From contig JAEYXD010000124.1 of assembly GCA_023428645.1 (NCBI GenBank), positions 1-64,000 of the forward strand: 64,000 nucleotides of DNA, given 5' to 3'. The DNA is from Pseudomonadota bacterium. Its GTDB lineage: Bacteria > Pseudomonadota > Gammaproteobacteria > Steroidobacterales > Steroidobacteraceae. The notes under the pieces were generated by a model. It did no database searches. It had not been told where the DNA came from and saw only the letters and a list, made by a program, of their open reading frames with translations. Position numbers and translations under genes: made by a program. Of the stretch, positions 52,689 through 60,704 are shown piece after piece. The first letter of the stretch is position 1. Every line of letters begins with the position of its first letter.

Positions 52689-53887
52689 GCGCGGTAACGG
52701 CGAGGAGCGCTCGCCGCTTCCTGGCGAGCTTCATGGTGCTATCGGTCGTCAGTGGTCTGGCGATCGGCATGGGACGCGTGGTGACCACGCTCTACGTCCT
52801 CCATCTGGGCGCGGGCGCCGCCGAAGTCGGCCTGATCGGCGCCGCCGAGGCCCTCGGCAAGATGATCGTGACACTCCCCGCCGGATTTCTGATCTATCGG
52901 TTCGGGGCCCGCCGCGTGTACTCGGCGGCGACGATCGGCTCGATGCTCATCACCTTGCTCACGCCACTCACGAAGCTGTGGGTCGGCGTGGCGATCATGC
53001 GCACGCTCGTCGGCTTCTGTGTGCCGTTTCGCGTCGTGTCGATGAACAGCTCCTTTCTGCAGCGCCTGCGCGAGATCGGCGCGGCGCGCTCGGGCTGGTA
53101 TCGCGGCGCTCAGAACATCGGCCTCATGCTGCTGGCCCCGACGCTCGCGGCGGTGTTGCTCGCGCACACCAACTACTTCGTCGCGTATGCGTTCATCAGC
53201 GCCTGCTTTGCGTTCATGGTCGTGTTCAGCCGCACCTTCTTGCCGGACGCGGATGTCGCGGGTGCCGCCACGTCCGACTCGCCGCTGCGGGCGCTTCGCG
53301 GCTTGCTGCGCATCCCCGCGGTACGCGAGAGCTGTGTCATCGAGCTCGTGAGCCACATCGTCAACGCGCTGTTCGTCACGTTCGTCATCGTGCTCGCCGT
53401 CAGCGTGCTCGACCTATCGGAGGTCGAGGCGGCGACGCTCATCACCGTGCAGGGCGTGACGACGGTGCTCGCGCTGTTCGCGCTCGGTCCGCTGATGCAC
53501 TCCATGAGCCACCGCTATGCGTACGCGCTCGGTGTCTTCGGTGCGATCGCGGCGCTGTGGCTGCTGGCGCACAGCACGCGGTTCGCCGGCCTCGCGGGCG
53601 CCGCGGTGCTGCTCAGCCTCGCGAGCTCGTTGGTGCACCTCGTGAACATGACGACGTTGAGCGAAGTGCCCGAGAGCAAGAGCAAGATCGCGAGCCTTTA
53701 CAACCTCGCCGGCATGCTCGGCGCGCTGCTCGGCTCGAGCGTGGGCGGTGCGCTCGCGGCGCTGCTCGGGTTGCAGCACATGTTCATCGCCTGGATTCCC
53801 GTCATCATCATCGCGGCCTGTGCTCTCGTGTTGACGCGTCGTCGTCAGCGAGCCGGCCTGGCCATCGTGGAAGGAACGTCTTCATGA
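52685..53887 (+). CDS. MFS transporter inside the ABC operon
   Basis: This is a 400-residue protein with about 12 membrane helices. It has major-facilitator features, such as the loop 2-3 ALGKMIVTLPAGFLIYRFGA and a RTLVGFCVPFRVVSMNSSFL helix. The GTG at 52685 overlaps the permease stop; the gene overlaps the ATPase start as ATGA, so it is cotranslated with the ABC importer parts. An exporter for sulfite or a desulfurised product would fit such an operon, but nothing in the sequence identifies the substrate. Confidence 0.85.
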   Translation: MSAVTARSARRFLASFMVLSVVSGLAIGMGRVVTTLYVLHLGAGAAEVGLIGAAEALGKMIVTLPAGFLIYRFGARRVYSAATIGSMLITLLTPLTKLWVGVAIMRTLVGFCVPFRVVSMNSSFLQRLREIGAARSGWYRGAQNIGLMLLAPTLAAVLLAHTNYFVAYAFISACFAFMVVFSRTFLPDADVAGAATSDSPLRALRGLLRIPAVRESCVIELVSHIVNALFVTFVIVLAVSVLDLSEVEAATLITVQGVTTVLALFALGPLMHSMSHRYAYALGVFGAIAALWLLAHSTRFAGLAGAAVLLSLASSLVHLVNMTTLSEVPESKSKIASLYNLAGMLGALLGSSVGGALAALLGLQHMFIAWIPVIIIAACALVLTRRRQRAGLAIVEGTSS

Positions 53888-54732
53888 GTGTCGAGCTCTC
53901 TTCGAGTGTCGCTTCGGCGCCCGGCAATCCGCTGCAGGGCGCGCTCAGCATCCAACACGTCAGCAAGCGCTACCACTTGCCCGATCGCGAGCTTGCGGTC
54001 TTGCAGGACATCCATCTCGACATCAGGCCGGGCGAGTTCACGAGCATCGTCGGCGCGAGCGGCTGCGGCAAATCGACGCTGCTGCGGCTCATCGTCGGTC
54101 TCGATCAGGACTACACCGGGGACATCGTGCTCGATGGCGACCGCGTGCGAGGCACGAGCCTCGACCGCGGCATCGTGTTCCAGGATCACCGCTTGTTTCC
54201 GTGGATGACGGTGCAGGACAACATCGAGCTCGCGTTGCTGAACTCGGGGCTCGGTCGCGAGCGCAAGCGCGCGATCGTGAGCGAACACATCCGGCTCGTG
54301 CGCCTGGAAGGTTTCGAACATGCCTTTCCGAAGCAGTTGTCGGGCGGCATGGCGCAGCGCGCGGCGATTGCGCGCGCCTTGGTCAATCGTCCGAAGCTGT
54401 TGCTGCTCGACGAGCCGCTGGGCGCGCTCGATGCATTGACCCGGCTGCACTTGCAGAAGGAGCTGCAGCGAATCTGGATGGAGCATCGCACGACGGTCGT
54501 CATGGTGACGCACGACGTGGAGGAGGCGGTGTATTTGTCGGATCGCATCATCGTGATGGACGCGAACCCCGGACGCGTGCGCCAGGTCATCGGCGTGCCG
54601 CTGCCGCACTCGCGGGACCGCGCCGCGCCGGCGCTGCGGCGCATCCGCGATGAGATCCTCTCGCAGCTGACCGCCGGGTCGGCGGAGCAGGGCTCGCGTT
54701 CGCCGGCGCAGCTGCGCCGCGTGCCGGTGTGA
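53884..54732 (+). CDS. ABC transporter ATPase (SsuB-like)
   Basis: This is the ATPase of the importer. The 282-residue product has Walker A GASGCGKST, a Q-loop (GIVFQDHRLFPWMTV), the signature LSGGMAQRAAIARAL, Walker B LLLLDEPLGALD and a switch His in VMVTHDVEEAVYL. It is nearest to the sulfonate/nitrate/taurine importers. It works with the two permeases and the binding protein upstream, separated from them by the MFS gene. Confidence 0.93.
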   Translation: MSVELSSSVASAPGNPLQGALSIQHVSKRYHLPDRELAVLQDIHLDIRPGEFTSIVGASGCGKSTLLRLIVGLDQDYTGDIVLDGDRVRGTSLDRGIVFQDHRLFPWMTVQDNIELALLNSGLGRERKRAIVSEHIRLVRLEGFEHAFPKQLSGGMAQRAAIARALVNRPKLLLLDEPLGALDALTRLHLQKELQRIWMEHRTTVVMVTHDVEEAVYLSDRIIVMDANPGRVRQVIGVPLPHSRDRAAPALRRIRDEILSQLTAGSAEQGSRSPAQLRRVPV

Positions 54733-55343
54733 AGGCCATGTCGAAGCCCAGCTCCGTATTGGTCATGGCCGGCAGCACGCGCGCCGAGTCGCTGAATCGC
54801 AAGCTCGCGCTCGCGGCGCGGCAAGCGGCGAGCGATCTAGGCCTTGATGCGACGCATATCGAGCTTCGCGACTATCCGCTGCCGATCTACGACGGCGACC
54901 ATGAGTCGCAGGTGGGTACGCCGCCCGCCGTCGTCGCGCTGCGCACGCTGTTGAAGCGCCACGACGTGTGGTTGATTGCTTCGCCGAACTACAACAATTC
55001 CATTTCGCCGCTGCTGAAGAACGTGATCGACTGGGTGTCGCGGCCGACCGGCGGTGACGGCTATGTCGAGTGTTTCAAGAACCGCGTGGTGATCGCGATG
55101 TCGTCGTCGGACGGCTCGAGCGGCGGCGCGCGCGGTCTGCCTCATCTGCGGCAGATCCTCGCGCATCTCGGCGCGCGCGTGCTCGATGAGCAATTCACGG
55201 TGCCGCGAGGCTCGACTGCCTTCGACGCAGCGGGCGGGCTGGTCGACTTGGACCAGCGGCGGCAGCTGCAGCGCCTGATCGGCGCCGCGCTCGATGCGGT
55301 CGTTCGCCCCGGCGCGGAGCTCGCCGGTTTCCATGCCGCGTGA
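54729..55343 (+). CDS. NAD(P)H-dependent FMN reductase
   Basis: This is a flavodoxin-fold reductase of 204 residues that would supply FMNH2 to the SsuD-like monooxygenase, as SsuE does for SsuD. It has the FMN phosphate loop GSTRAESLNRKLA, the acidic YPLPIYDGD loop and the family signature SPNYNNSISPLLKNVIDWVS. The GTG at 54729 overlaps the ATPase stop as GTGA; an ATG three codons later is also possible. It is the last gene of the operon before a hairpin. Confidence 0.88.
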   Translation: MKAMSKPSSVLVMAGSTRAESLNRKLALAARQAASDLGLDATHIELRDYPLPIYDGDHESQVGTPPAVVALRTLLKRHDVWLIASPNYNNSISPLLKNVIDWVSRPTGGDGYVECFKNRVVIAMSSSDGSSGGARGLPHLRQILAHLGARVLDEQFTVPRGSTAFDAAGGLVDLDQRRQLQRLIGAALDAVVRPGAELAGFHAA

Positions 55344-55362
55344 CGGGCTGCCGGGACGGATG

Positions 55363-55385
55363 GCCGTTCGGGCCGTCCGAACGGC
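55363..55385 (+). terminator. Terminator of the organosulfur operon
   Basis: A perfect 9-bp stem gccgttcgg/ccgaacggc with a 5-nt loop is followed by atttcgttcg, 19 bases after the FMN reductase stop. Confidence 0.7.
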
Positions 55386-55489
55386 ATTTCGTTCGCAATC
55401 GCCTTGCAAAGACGTGACCGGCTTCGCGAGCGGAGGGCTCGGGCGCTGCGCTACACTGCGCCGCGCCTTAAGTTAAGGAGACGAGCGCG

Positions 55490-55837
55490 TTGGTTACTAA
55501 CGACCAAATGGTCCATATGGCAAAGTCGTTGCCGGAGACCGAAGAGCAAGACCATTGGGGGCATCCCGGCTTTCGGGTGGGCGAGCACATCTATGCAGTG
55601 CTGTGGCCGAAGGAGCGCATTGCGATCCTGAAACTCTCACGCGACGATCAGCACGCGCTCTTGTCAATGGACCCATACACGTTCACGGCGGACCAATGGG
55701 CCGAGCAGGGCTGGACGAAGATCCTGCTGAAGGGCATCACGGCGAACGACCTGCAGGATCAGATCGAACGTGCGTGGCGCCAGGTGGCGCCGAAGAGCGC
55801 GTTGAAGGCGCTCGAAGCGAAGCGCCGCGGCTCGTAA
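55490..55837 (+). CDS. MmcQ/YjbR-family protein
   Basis: This is a 115-residue cytosolic protein of the YjbR/CyaY-like DNA-binding fold group, function unknown. Typical features are LPETEEQDHWGHPGFRVGEH, then IYAVLWPKERIAILKLSRDD and the LLKGITANDLQDQIERAWRQ C-terminus. The start is probably TTG at 55490, because AAGGAG (55475-55480) lies 9 nt upstream; the ATG codons at 55508 and 55517 have no such site. It is a stand-alone gene. Confidence 0.85.
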   Translation: MVTNDQMVHMAKSLPETEEQDHWGHPGFRVGEHIYAVLWPKERIAILKLSRDDQHALLSMDPYTFTADQWAEQGWTKILLKGITANDLQDQIERAWRQVAPKSALKALEAKRRGS

Positions 55838-55903
55838 TCCCCGCGGCAAGCGCGCCGCGCACTGCCTCGCAGTTGCAGTCACGAGCGCCATTTCGCGCGC
55901 CGC

Positions 55904-55930
55904 TTGACTACGCAATCCTTTTCCTAACTT
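55904..55930 (+). promoter_or_regulatory. Candidate sigma-70 promoter of the secreted protein gene
   Basis: TTGACT (55904-55909) and TAACTT (55925-55930) are separated by 15 nt, slightly short of the optimal 17. The surrounding bases are AT-rich compared with the neighbourhood. Confidence 0.35.
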
Positions 55931-55993
55931 TGCGAACAAGCTTCCAGCTTCGGTGGATACTCGCGGCCACGCAGAATCGTTGGGGGAAGCTGA

Positions 55994-56995
55994 ATGAAGG
56001 TCTGTCGATTAGGATGCGTCGGCCTGATGGCGCTCGTCTGCTCCGCGCCGGGCCTGGCGCAAACGTACAAGGCGCCGCGGTTGGCCGACGGCACGCCGGA
56101 TCTGCAAGGCGTGTGGACGAATGCAACAGCAACTCCCTTGGAGCGTCCCGCCGAATTCGGCAACCGTCGTGGCTTGTCCAAAGAGGAAGCGGCGGCGATC
56201 GAGGCGCGAGAGCGCGGCCGCGTCGCCGCGGACGCCGCGCCGAGCGATCCCAACAAGAAGATCGAGGCGGCATCGTCGCTGCCCCCCGTCGGCAACTACA
56301 ACCTGTTCTGGACCGATCGCGGCATGACCGCCGCGTTCATCGGCGGCGAGTTTCGCACCTCGATCATCATCGATCCCGCGAACGGTAAATTCCCGCCGCT
56401 CACGGCCGAAGCACGACAGCGCATGCGCCGCTCACGCGGCATCGCCGATGGGCCTGAGTCGCGCTCGCCCGGCGAGCGCTGCCTGCTCTCGTTCGGCTCC
56501 TCTTCCGGACCGCCGATGCTGCCGACGATGTACAACAGCTACTACCAGATCGTGCAATCGCCCGAGCACGTCATGATCCTCGTCGAGATGGTTCACGACG
56601 CGCGCATCATTCGCATCAACGGCAAGCCCGCGCCGAAGAGCGTGCCGAAGTGGATGGGCGATTCCGTCGGTCGTTGGGAAGGCGACACGCTCGTCGTGAA
56701 GACGAACAATTTTCATCCCGAGCAGTCGTTCCGCGGCTCGTCCGAGAACATGGTGGTCACGGAGCGCTTCACGCGCATCGCAGAGGACCAGATTCTGTAT
56801 CGCTTCACGGTCGAGGACCCGACGACGTTCACGGCGCCTTTCACGGGCGAGCTGCCGTTCATGTCCGTCGATGCGAGCGTGTACGAGTACGCGTGCCACG
56901 AGGGCAATTACGCGTTGCCGGGCATTCTCGCCGCCGAGCGCGAAGCCGAGAAGCGCGCGGCTGAAGGGACGGGTAAGGCGGCTCAGCCTCGCTAG
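55994..56995 (+). CDS. Secreted protein of unknown function
   Basis: I recognise a recurring but uncharacterised family, not a function. The 333-residue product has a signal peptide (CVGLMALVCSAPGLAQ) and begins mature with TYKAPRLADGTPDLQGVW. Conserved-looking segments are GPESRSPGERCL, YQIVQSPEHVMILVEMVHDA, the WMGDSVGRWEGDTLVVKTNNF block and YEYACHEGNYALPGILA. Such proteins occur in several copies in acidobacteria and steroidobacteria. The beta-rich WxGDS...WEGDTLVV pattern suggests a periplasmic beta-structure. No catalytic motif is evident. Confidence 0.75.
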   Translation: MKVCRLGCVGLMALVCSAPGLAQTYKAPRLADGTPDLQGVWTNATATPLERPAEFGNRRGLSKEEAAAIEARERGRVAADAAPSDPNKKIEAASSLPPVGNYNLFWTDRGMTAAFIGGEFRTSIIIDPANGKFPPLTAEARQRMRRSRGIADGPESRSPGERCLLSFGSSSGPPMLPTMYNSYYQIVQSPEHVMILVEMVHDARIIRINGKPAPKSVPKWMGDSVGRWEGDTLVVKTNNFHPEQSFRGSSENMVVTERFTRIAEDQILYRFTVEDPTTFTAPFTGELPFMSVDASVYEYACHEGNYALPGILAAEREAEKRAAEGTGKAAQPR

Positions 56996-57046
56996 GCTGC
57001 CAGATCAGAAACCGATCGCACACGGAAGGTGCGACCGTAAGCCGCG

Positions 57047-57337
57047 TCAATCGATGCGGTAGATCGCATCCTGCATGTGGATCAGGCATGCGGGCTCGCC
57101 GATGACGAGCCGCGGCGTGGACGTTCGCGGCGCCACGCGGCAGCTCGTGAGCTCCACGTCGATCAATTCGCCTGGCCCGTCCAGTGCCGTATCCGCGTCG
57201 AGCCAATCCAGGTCGCCGATGCGCGCTTCCTCATCCGTCAGAAGTCGCGGCCGTGCCGTGTTCGGGTCGCTGGTACACGCGGCCAGCGCGAGCGAAATTG
57301 CTCCGAGTAACAAGGGGATACGGTAGTTCATGGGCAT
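57047..57337 (-). CDS. Small putative lipoprotein
   Basis: This is a 96-residue protein with a lipoprotein signal (LLLGAISLALAAC, Cys at about 21) and a short acidic mature part with two further Cys (SCRVAP and PACLIH). No family is recognised. It is convergent with the secreted-protein gene and divergent from the beta-lactamase-like gene. A second ATG two codons in is equally possible as start. Confidence 0.6.
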   Translation of the reverse strand: MPMNYRIPLLLGAISLALAACTSDPNTARPRLLTDEEARIGDLDWLDADTALDGPGELIDVELTSCRVAPRTSTPRLVIGEPACLIHMQDAIYRID

Positions 57338-57490
57338 GCCAGTTCGTTGCGCCGTCCGTGACGATAAGTCGACAGTCGTCCGACATCATAGCGGCGACGT
57401 TAGTTCCAGCGCGCCACCCACCGGCGCCTGTCGGGGCTTGCGGCATAATCCGGCGGACAACGTGCAGCAATAACACCGGGGGACCTGATC

Positions 57491-58789
57491 ATGACGATGA
57501 CGCATCCGACCGTGTGGGCAGCCCGAGCCATGCTCGCGCTGGTTCTGACGGCGCCCTTCAGCGGCGCTATCGCCGATGAAACCTCCCAGCGCGCCGCGGC
57601 GAATGGCTTCGCGACCGAGCGGCTCGATGCGATCCGTCCGATGCTGCAGCGGTACGTCGACGAAGGCCGTATCGCGGGCGTCGTGACGCTGGTGCTGCGC
57701 GACGGGGTCGTCGTGCAGCGAGCGGCGGTCGGCTGGGCCGATCGCGAAGCCAAGAAGCCGATGCGCGACGACACGCTGTTTCGTATCGCTTCGCAGACGA
57801 AGGCTTTGACGAGTGTCGCGATTCTGCAGCTCATGGAGCGAGGCCAATTGAGCCTGTCGCAGCCTGCCGGCGACTTCATTCCGAGCTTCGCGACGACGAC
57901 GGTCGCCGAGACGAAGGGCGGTACGACGAAGATCGTACCGGCCCGGCGCGCCATCACGATTCGGGACCTGCTGACGCACACCGCCGGCATCTCGTACGGC
58001 AGAGAGCCCGCCATCGCGGCCCAGTACGAGGCAAAAGGTCTCGGCCCCGCGGCAGGCAACGGCTGGTACTTCGCGGACAAGAATGAAACCGTGTGCGCGG
58101 CGATGGAGCGGCTCGGCACGTTACCGTTCGTTGCCCATCCCGGCGAGGCCTACGTTTACGGTTACAGCACCGACGTCCTTGGCTGCATCGTCGAGCGGGC
58201 CTCAGGTCGATCGCTGGACGAGTACTTCAGACAGAACATCATCGAGCCGCTCGGCATGGTCGACACGTTCTTTTACGTGCCGGCGGCCAAGCGCGACCGG
58301 CTTGCGGCGGTGTATGCGAGTGTCGATGGCCGCGCGCAGCGCGCACCCGAAGGCCCGAGCGGGCAGGGGCACTACGTCGACGGGCCTCGCCGCGGCTTTT
58401 CGGGAGGCGCCGGGCTGGTCTCGACCGCGCGCGACTACTCGCGCTTCATGGAGGCGATACGACGCGGCGGGGAACTCGACGGCAAGCGCATTCTCGCGCC
58501 GCGCACCGTCGCCCTGATGCGCACGAACCAGATCGGCGAGCTGCACTCGACGACTGGCATGGGCTTCGGCTATGGCTTCCAGACGACCGACCGGTTCGGC
58601 GCGAACGGCCTGGAGACGCCGGGCAGCTACGGCTGGGCCGGCGCGTATGGCTCGTTCTATCGCGTCGATCCGCAAGAGCGGCTCACGACGATCTACATGA
58701 TCCAGCTCATGCCGAATCAGACCGACGTGCGCGAGCGCTTCGCCGCGATGACCTACCAGGCGCTGCTCGATCCCGCGACGGGCCTCTGA
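57491..58789 (+). CDS. Serine beta-lactamase-fold hydrolase
   Basis: This is an exported serine hydrolase of the class C beta-lactamase/esterase (family VIII) type. The 432-residue product has a signal peptide (AMLALVLTAPFSGAIAD), the catalytic S-x-x-K as SQTK (IASQTKALTS), a Tyr motif YGYSTDVLG in place of YxN, and a GGAGLVST stretch. GGGGA precedes the ATG. The weak second motif suggests an esterase or peptidase rather than an antibiotic-resistance enzyme. It stands alone; no ampR-like regulator is adjacent. Confidence 0.85.
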   Translation: MTMTHPTVWAARAMLALVLTAPFSGAIADETSQRAAANGFATERLDAIRPMLQRYVDEGRIAGVVTLVLRDGVVVQRAAVGWADREAKKPMRDDTLFRIASQTKALTSVAILQLMERGQLSLSQPAGDFIPSFATTTVAETKGGTTKIVPARRAITIRDLLTHTAGISYGREPAIAAQYEAKGLGPAAGNGWYFADKNETVCAAMERLGTLPFVAHPGEAYVYGYSTDVLGCIVERASGRSLDEYFRQNIIEPLGMVDTFFYVPAAKRDRLAAVYASVDGRAQRAPEGPSGQGHYVDGPRRGFSGGAGLVSTARDYSRFMEAIRRGGELDGKRILAPRTVALMRTNQIGELHSTTGMGFGYGFQTTDRFGANGLETPGSYGWAGAYGSFYRVDPQERLTTIYMIQLMPNQTDVRERFAAMTYQALLDPATGL

Positions 58790-58798
58790 CGCCGCCGC

Positions 58799-59500
58799 TC
58801 AGTGAGCGGTCGGCGGCGTCTGCGGCGTGCTCGTCGGTTCGCGCTTCTCGGCTTCGCGCTGCTGCTTGCTCGCTTGATACTCATCGAGCATCTCGCCACC
58901 GGCCGCCTGCGCGCGCGCGACGAGGTCGCGTTCGTACGCGGTGGGCGGGAACGCGGCACCGATGACGGCGCCGATCGCGACCGCGATCGCGCCGCAAACG
59001 AGCGGCTGCTCGCTGATGAGGTCGTTCAAATTCGAGCCGAACTCCTGCGTGCGCTCACGGGTGGCATCCCACGTCCGGCCGGCGCGCTCGCGAGTCGCGT
59101 CCACCGTGCGATGCGCGCGCCGCTTCAGGCCGCTCGCCCGGCCTTCCATCGAGCTGCTGAACGACTGTGACGAGCGGTCGAAATCGCCGGTGCGCGTCGA
59201 CATCGACGGGGAGTCGAAGCGATGCCGCGTCGACGAGCGACGTCGCGCGGACACGAGCCAGATCAAACCTACGGAGGTCAGCAACAAGGGCAGTGGATTC
59301 TTGCTCACGGTAGCTCCAATCTTCTGCAAAACGTCGCCGCCGTTCGCCTGCACGAATTCGAGCGAGCGATCCAGCAGCTGTTGTGGTGAAAGTTTGCGTT
59401 CGAGCGCACTCAACGTGCGATTCATGTCTGCGCGAATGGCTTCCGCTTCGCGCTGCAGCTCCTCGGCTTGGCGTCGACCGGATCCCGGCGTGTCGCTCAT
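58799..59500 (-). CDS. DUF3618 membrane protein
   Basis: This is a 233-residue protein with an N-terminal helical DUF3618 segment (LQREAEAIRADMNRTLSALE), a membrane helix (LPLLLTSVGLIWLVSARRR), and a second hydrophobic segment near the C-terminus (GAIAVAIGAVIGAAFPPTAY). A repeated DATRER element lies between them. It is the last of three co-directional small membrane-protein genes; its ATG directly follows the stop of the upstream gene. Such cassettes are linked to envelope or osmotic stress in other bacteria; the role here is unknown. Confidence 0.82.
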   Translation of the reverse strand: MSDTPGSGRRQAEELQREAEAIRADMNRTLSALERKLSPQQLLDRSLEFVQANGGDVLQKIGATVSKNPLPLLLTSVGLIWLVSARRRSSTRHRFDSPSMSTRTGDFDRSSQSFSSSMEGRASGLKRRAHRTVDATRERAGRTWDATRERTQEFGSNLNDLISEQPLVCGAIAVAIGAVIGAAFPPTAYERDLVARAQAAGGEMLDEYQASKQQREAEKREPTSTPQTPPTAH

Positions 59501-59911
59501 CTAGGTTCTCCTCGCGATCATCGCCGCATCCCGCTGCAGCGAGCTTTGGGTTCGGGGCATGGGCCGCTTCGTCGCGGCGAACTTGCGCTTCGCCGTGACG
59601 AACATCGCGATGCCGATGATGGCGAGCACCGCGCCAACGAGCAGTGCCGCGGCCCACGCCGGCATCACCACGGCGAGCCCGAGAATCAGCGCGGCGAGGA
59701 GTGCGAGCGCACCGGCGAGCAGGACGACCGATGCAATCGCGAGCGCCGCGAAGCCCAGCTTCGCGTTCGCTGCCGCCTCCGCGAGCTCGGCTTTCGCGAG
59801 CGCGATCTCGTTGCGTACGAGCGCGCTCGCATCGTTGAACAAGCGGCTGAACAGACTGCCGGCCGTTTCCTGATCGGACGGACTGTGCCCGGCGGCGTAG
59901 TGGGTCGCCAT
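59501..59911 (-). CDS. YqjE/holin-like (DUF1469) membrane protein
   Basis: This is a 136-residue protein with an amphipathic N-terminus (SLFSRLFNDASALVRNEIAL) and two adjacent membrane helices (about residues 52-105). This is the layout of the DUF1469 or holin-superfamily proteins such as E. coli YqjE. The start at 59911 is chosen for the family-like N-terminus; the open frame runs further upstream through the next gene. No phage genes are near, so it is not a lysis holin by context. Confidence 0.8.
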   Translation of the reverse strand: MATHYAAGHSPSDQETAGSLFSRLFNDASALVRNEIALAKAELAEAAANAKLGFAALAIASVVLLAGALALLAALILGLAVVMPAWAAALLVGAVLAIIGIAMFVTAKRKFAATKRPMPRTQSSLQRDAAMIARRT

Positions 59912-59913
59912 GA

Positions 59914-60429
59914 CTAGCCTCCAAAGGTGCCGCGCGTCGGATCGGGTGTCGTGCCCGCGTCGCCGCTGCTGGTGATGTCGTTGCGGCTCGGGCCGCTCGA
60001 CATGTCGCCGCGCGAATAACCACCGGCGGTGAACTCGTCGTACTCGCCTTCGTAGTAGAGCTCGTTGCCGGGCCGCGCCGCTCTCACCATGCGGGCGAGC
60101 ACCACGCCGAGCGCGAGACCGCCGGCGACGAACAGCGCCGGATTGCGCCGGGCCGCGGCCTGAATGTCGTCCGCGAGCTCCTCGATGCTGCCGTGACGCA
60201 AGCGGCTGCTCCAATGCTCGATGTTCTGCGCCAGCCGATCGGTATAGCTGCCGAGCCTCGAATCGCCGCCCAGCTGGTGGCTCGCGCTCTTGAGCGCGTT
60301 CGCGACGCTGTCGACCTGATCGGCGGCCGTCGACTTGCCGCGTTCGAGACGTTGCTTGCCTTCCTCCTTGAGGCGGTCCGCGACATTGCGCGGCGACAGG
60401 TCGGACCCGGAATCTCGTTGCGTGCCCAT
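59914..60429 (-). CDS. YqjD-like tail-anchored membrane protein
   Basis: The 171-residue product has a long charged helical region (PRNVADRLKEEGKQRLERGK, then AADQVDSVANALKSASHQLG), one hydrophobic helix (NPALFVAGGLALGVVLARMV) and a Gly/Ser-rich tail. The layout resembles YqjD/ElaB proteins that link ribosomes or cytoplasmic factors to the membrane, but similarity is weak. GAGGAG lies upstream; the ATG at 60429 has the better spacing of two adjacent ATG codons. It is the first gene of the three-gene cassette. Confidence 0.65.
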   Translation of the reverse strand: MGTQRDSGSDLSPRNVADRLKEEGKQRLERGKSTAADQVDSVANALKSASHQLGGDSRLGSYTDRLAQNIEHWSSRLRHGSIEELADDIQAAARRNPALFVAGGLALGVVLARMVRAARPGNELYYEGEYDEFTAGGYSRGDMSSGPSRNDITSSGDAGTTPDPTRGTFGG

Positions 60430-60550
60430 CATGAACTCCTCATCGAATGCGGCGTGGATGTTCGCGCTCAGCGCCTGCATGACAACGCATCAAGGCGGCG
60501 CGACGTTGCATTCGCTACCTGAATTCGAGTTCGCCGGGAGAGGATCTCGC

Positions 60551-60588
60551 TGCGCGTCCGCGGCTTGAGGGCAAACTGCGGACGCGCA
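60551..60588. promoter_or_regulatory. Perfect 11-bp inverted repeat between divergent genes
   Basis: The arms tgcgcgtccgc (60551-60561) and gcggacgcgca (60578-60588) are exact reverse complements with a 16-nt spacer. It lies in the 275-bp region between the divergent YqjD-like cassette and the HipA-like gene. It could be a two-half-site operator or an RNA hairpin of a 5' leader. Confidence 0.5.
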
Positions 60589-60704
60589 ATGGAAAAACTT
60601 CGACGGCGCTCGGCGGACGCGACACCGATTGCGCGCCGCGTGCGCCCCGAGTGATCGTGCGGATCGGCTGACTCGGGCACGGTCGATCGGCTATCGTGCC
60701 GCGC

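Noticed and set aside
57491..58789. Antibiotic-resistance beta-lactamase
   Set aside because: The SxxK motif is present but the Tyr motif is YST and no KTG motif is clear; family VIII esterases share this fold, so resistance is not supported.
59501..59911. Prophage remnant suggested by the holin-like protein
   Set aside because: No integrase, lysin, structural or phage regulatory genes are nearby; the gene belongs to a YqjE-like cassette.
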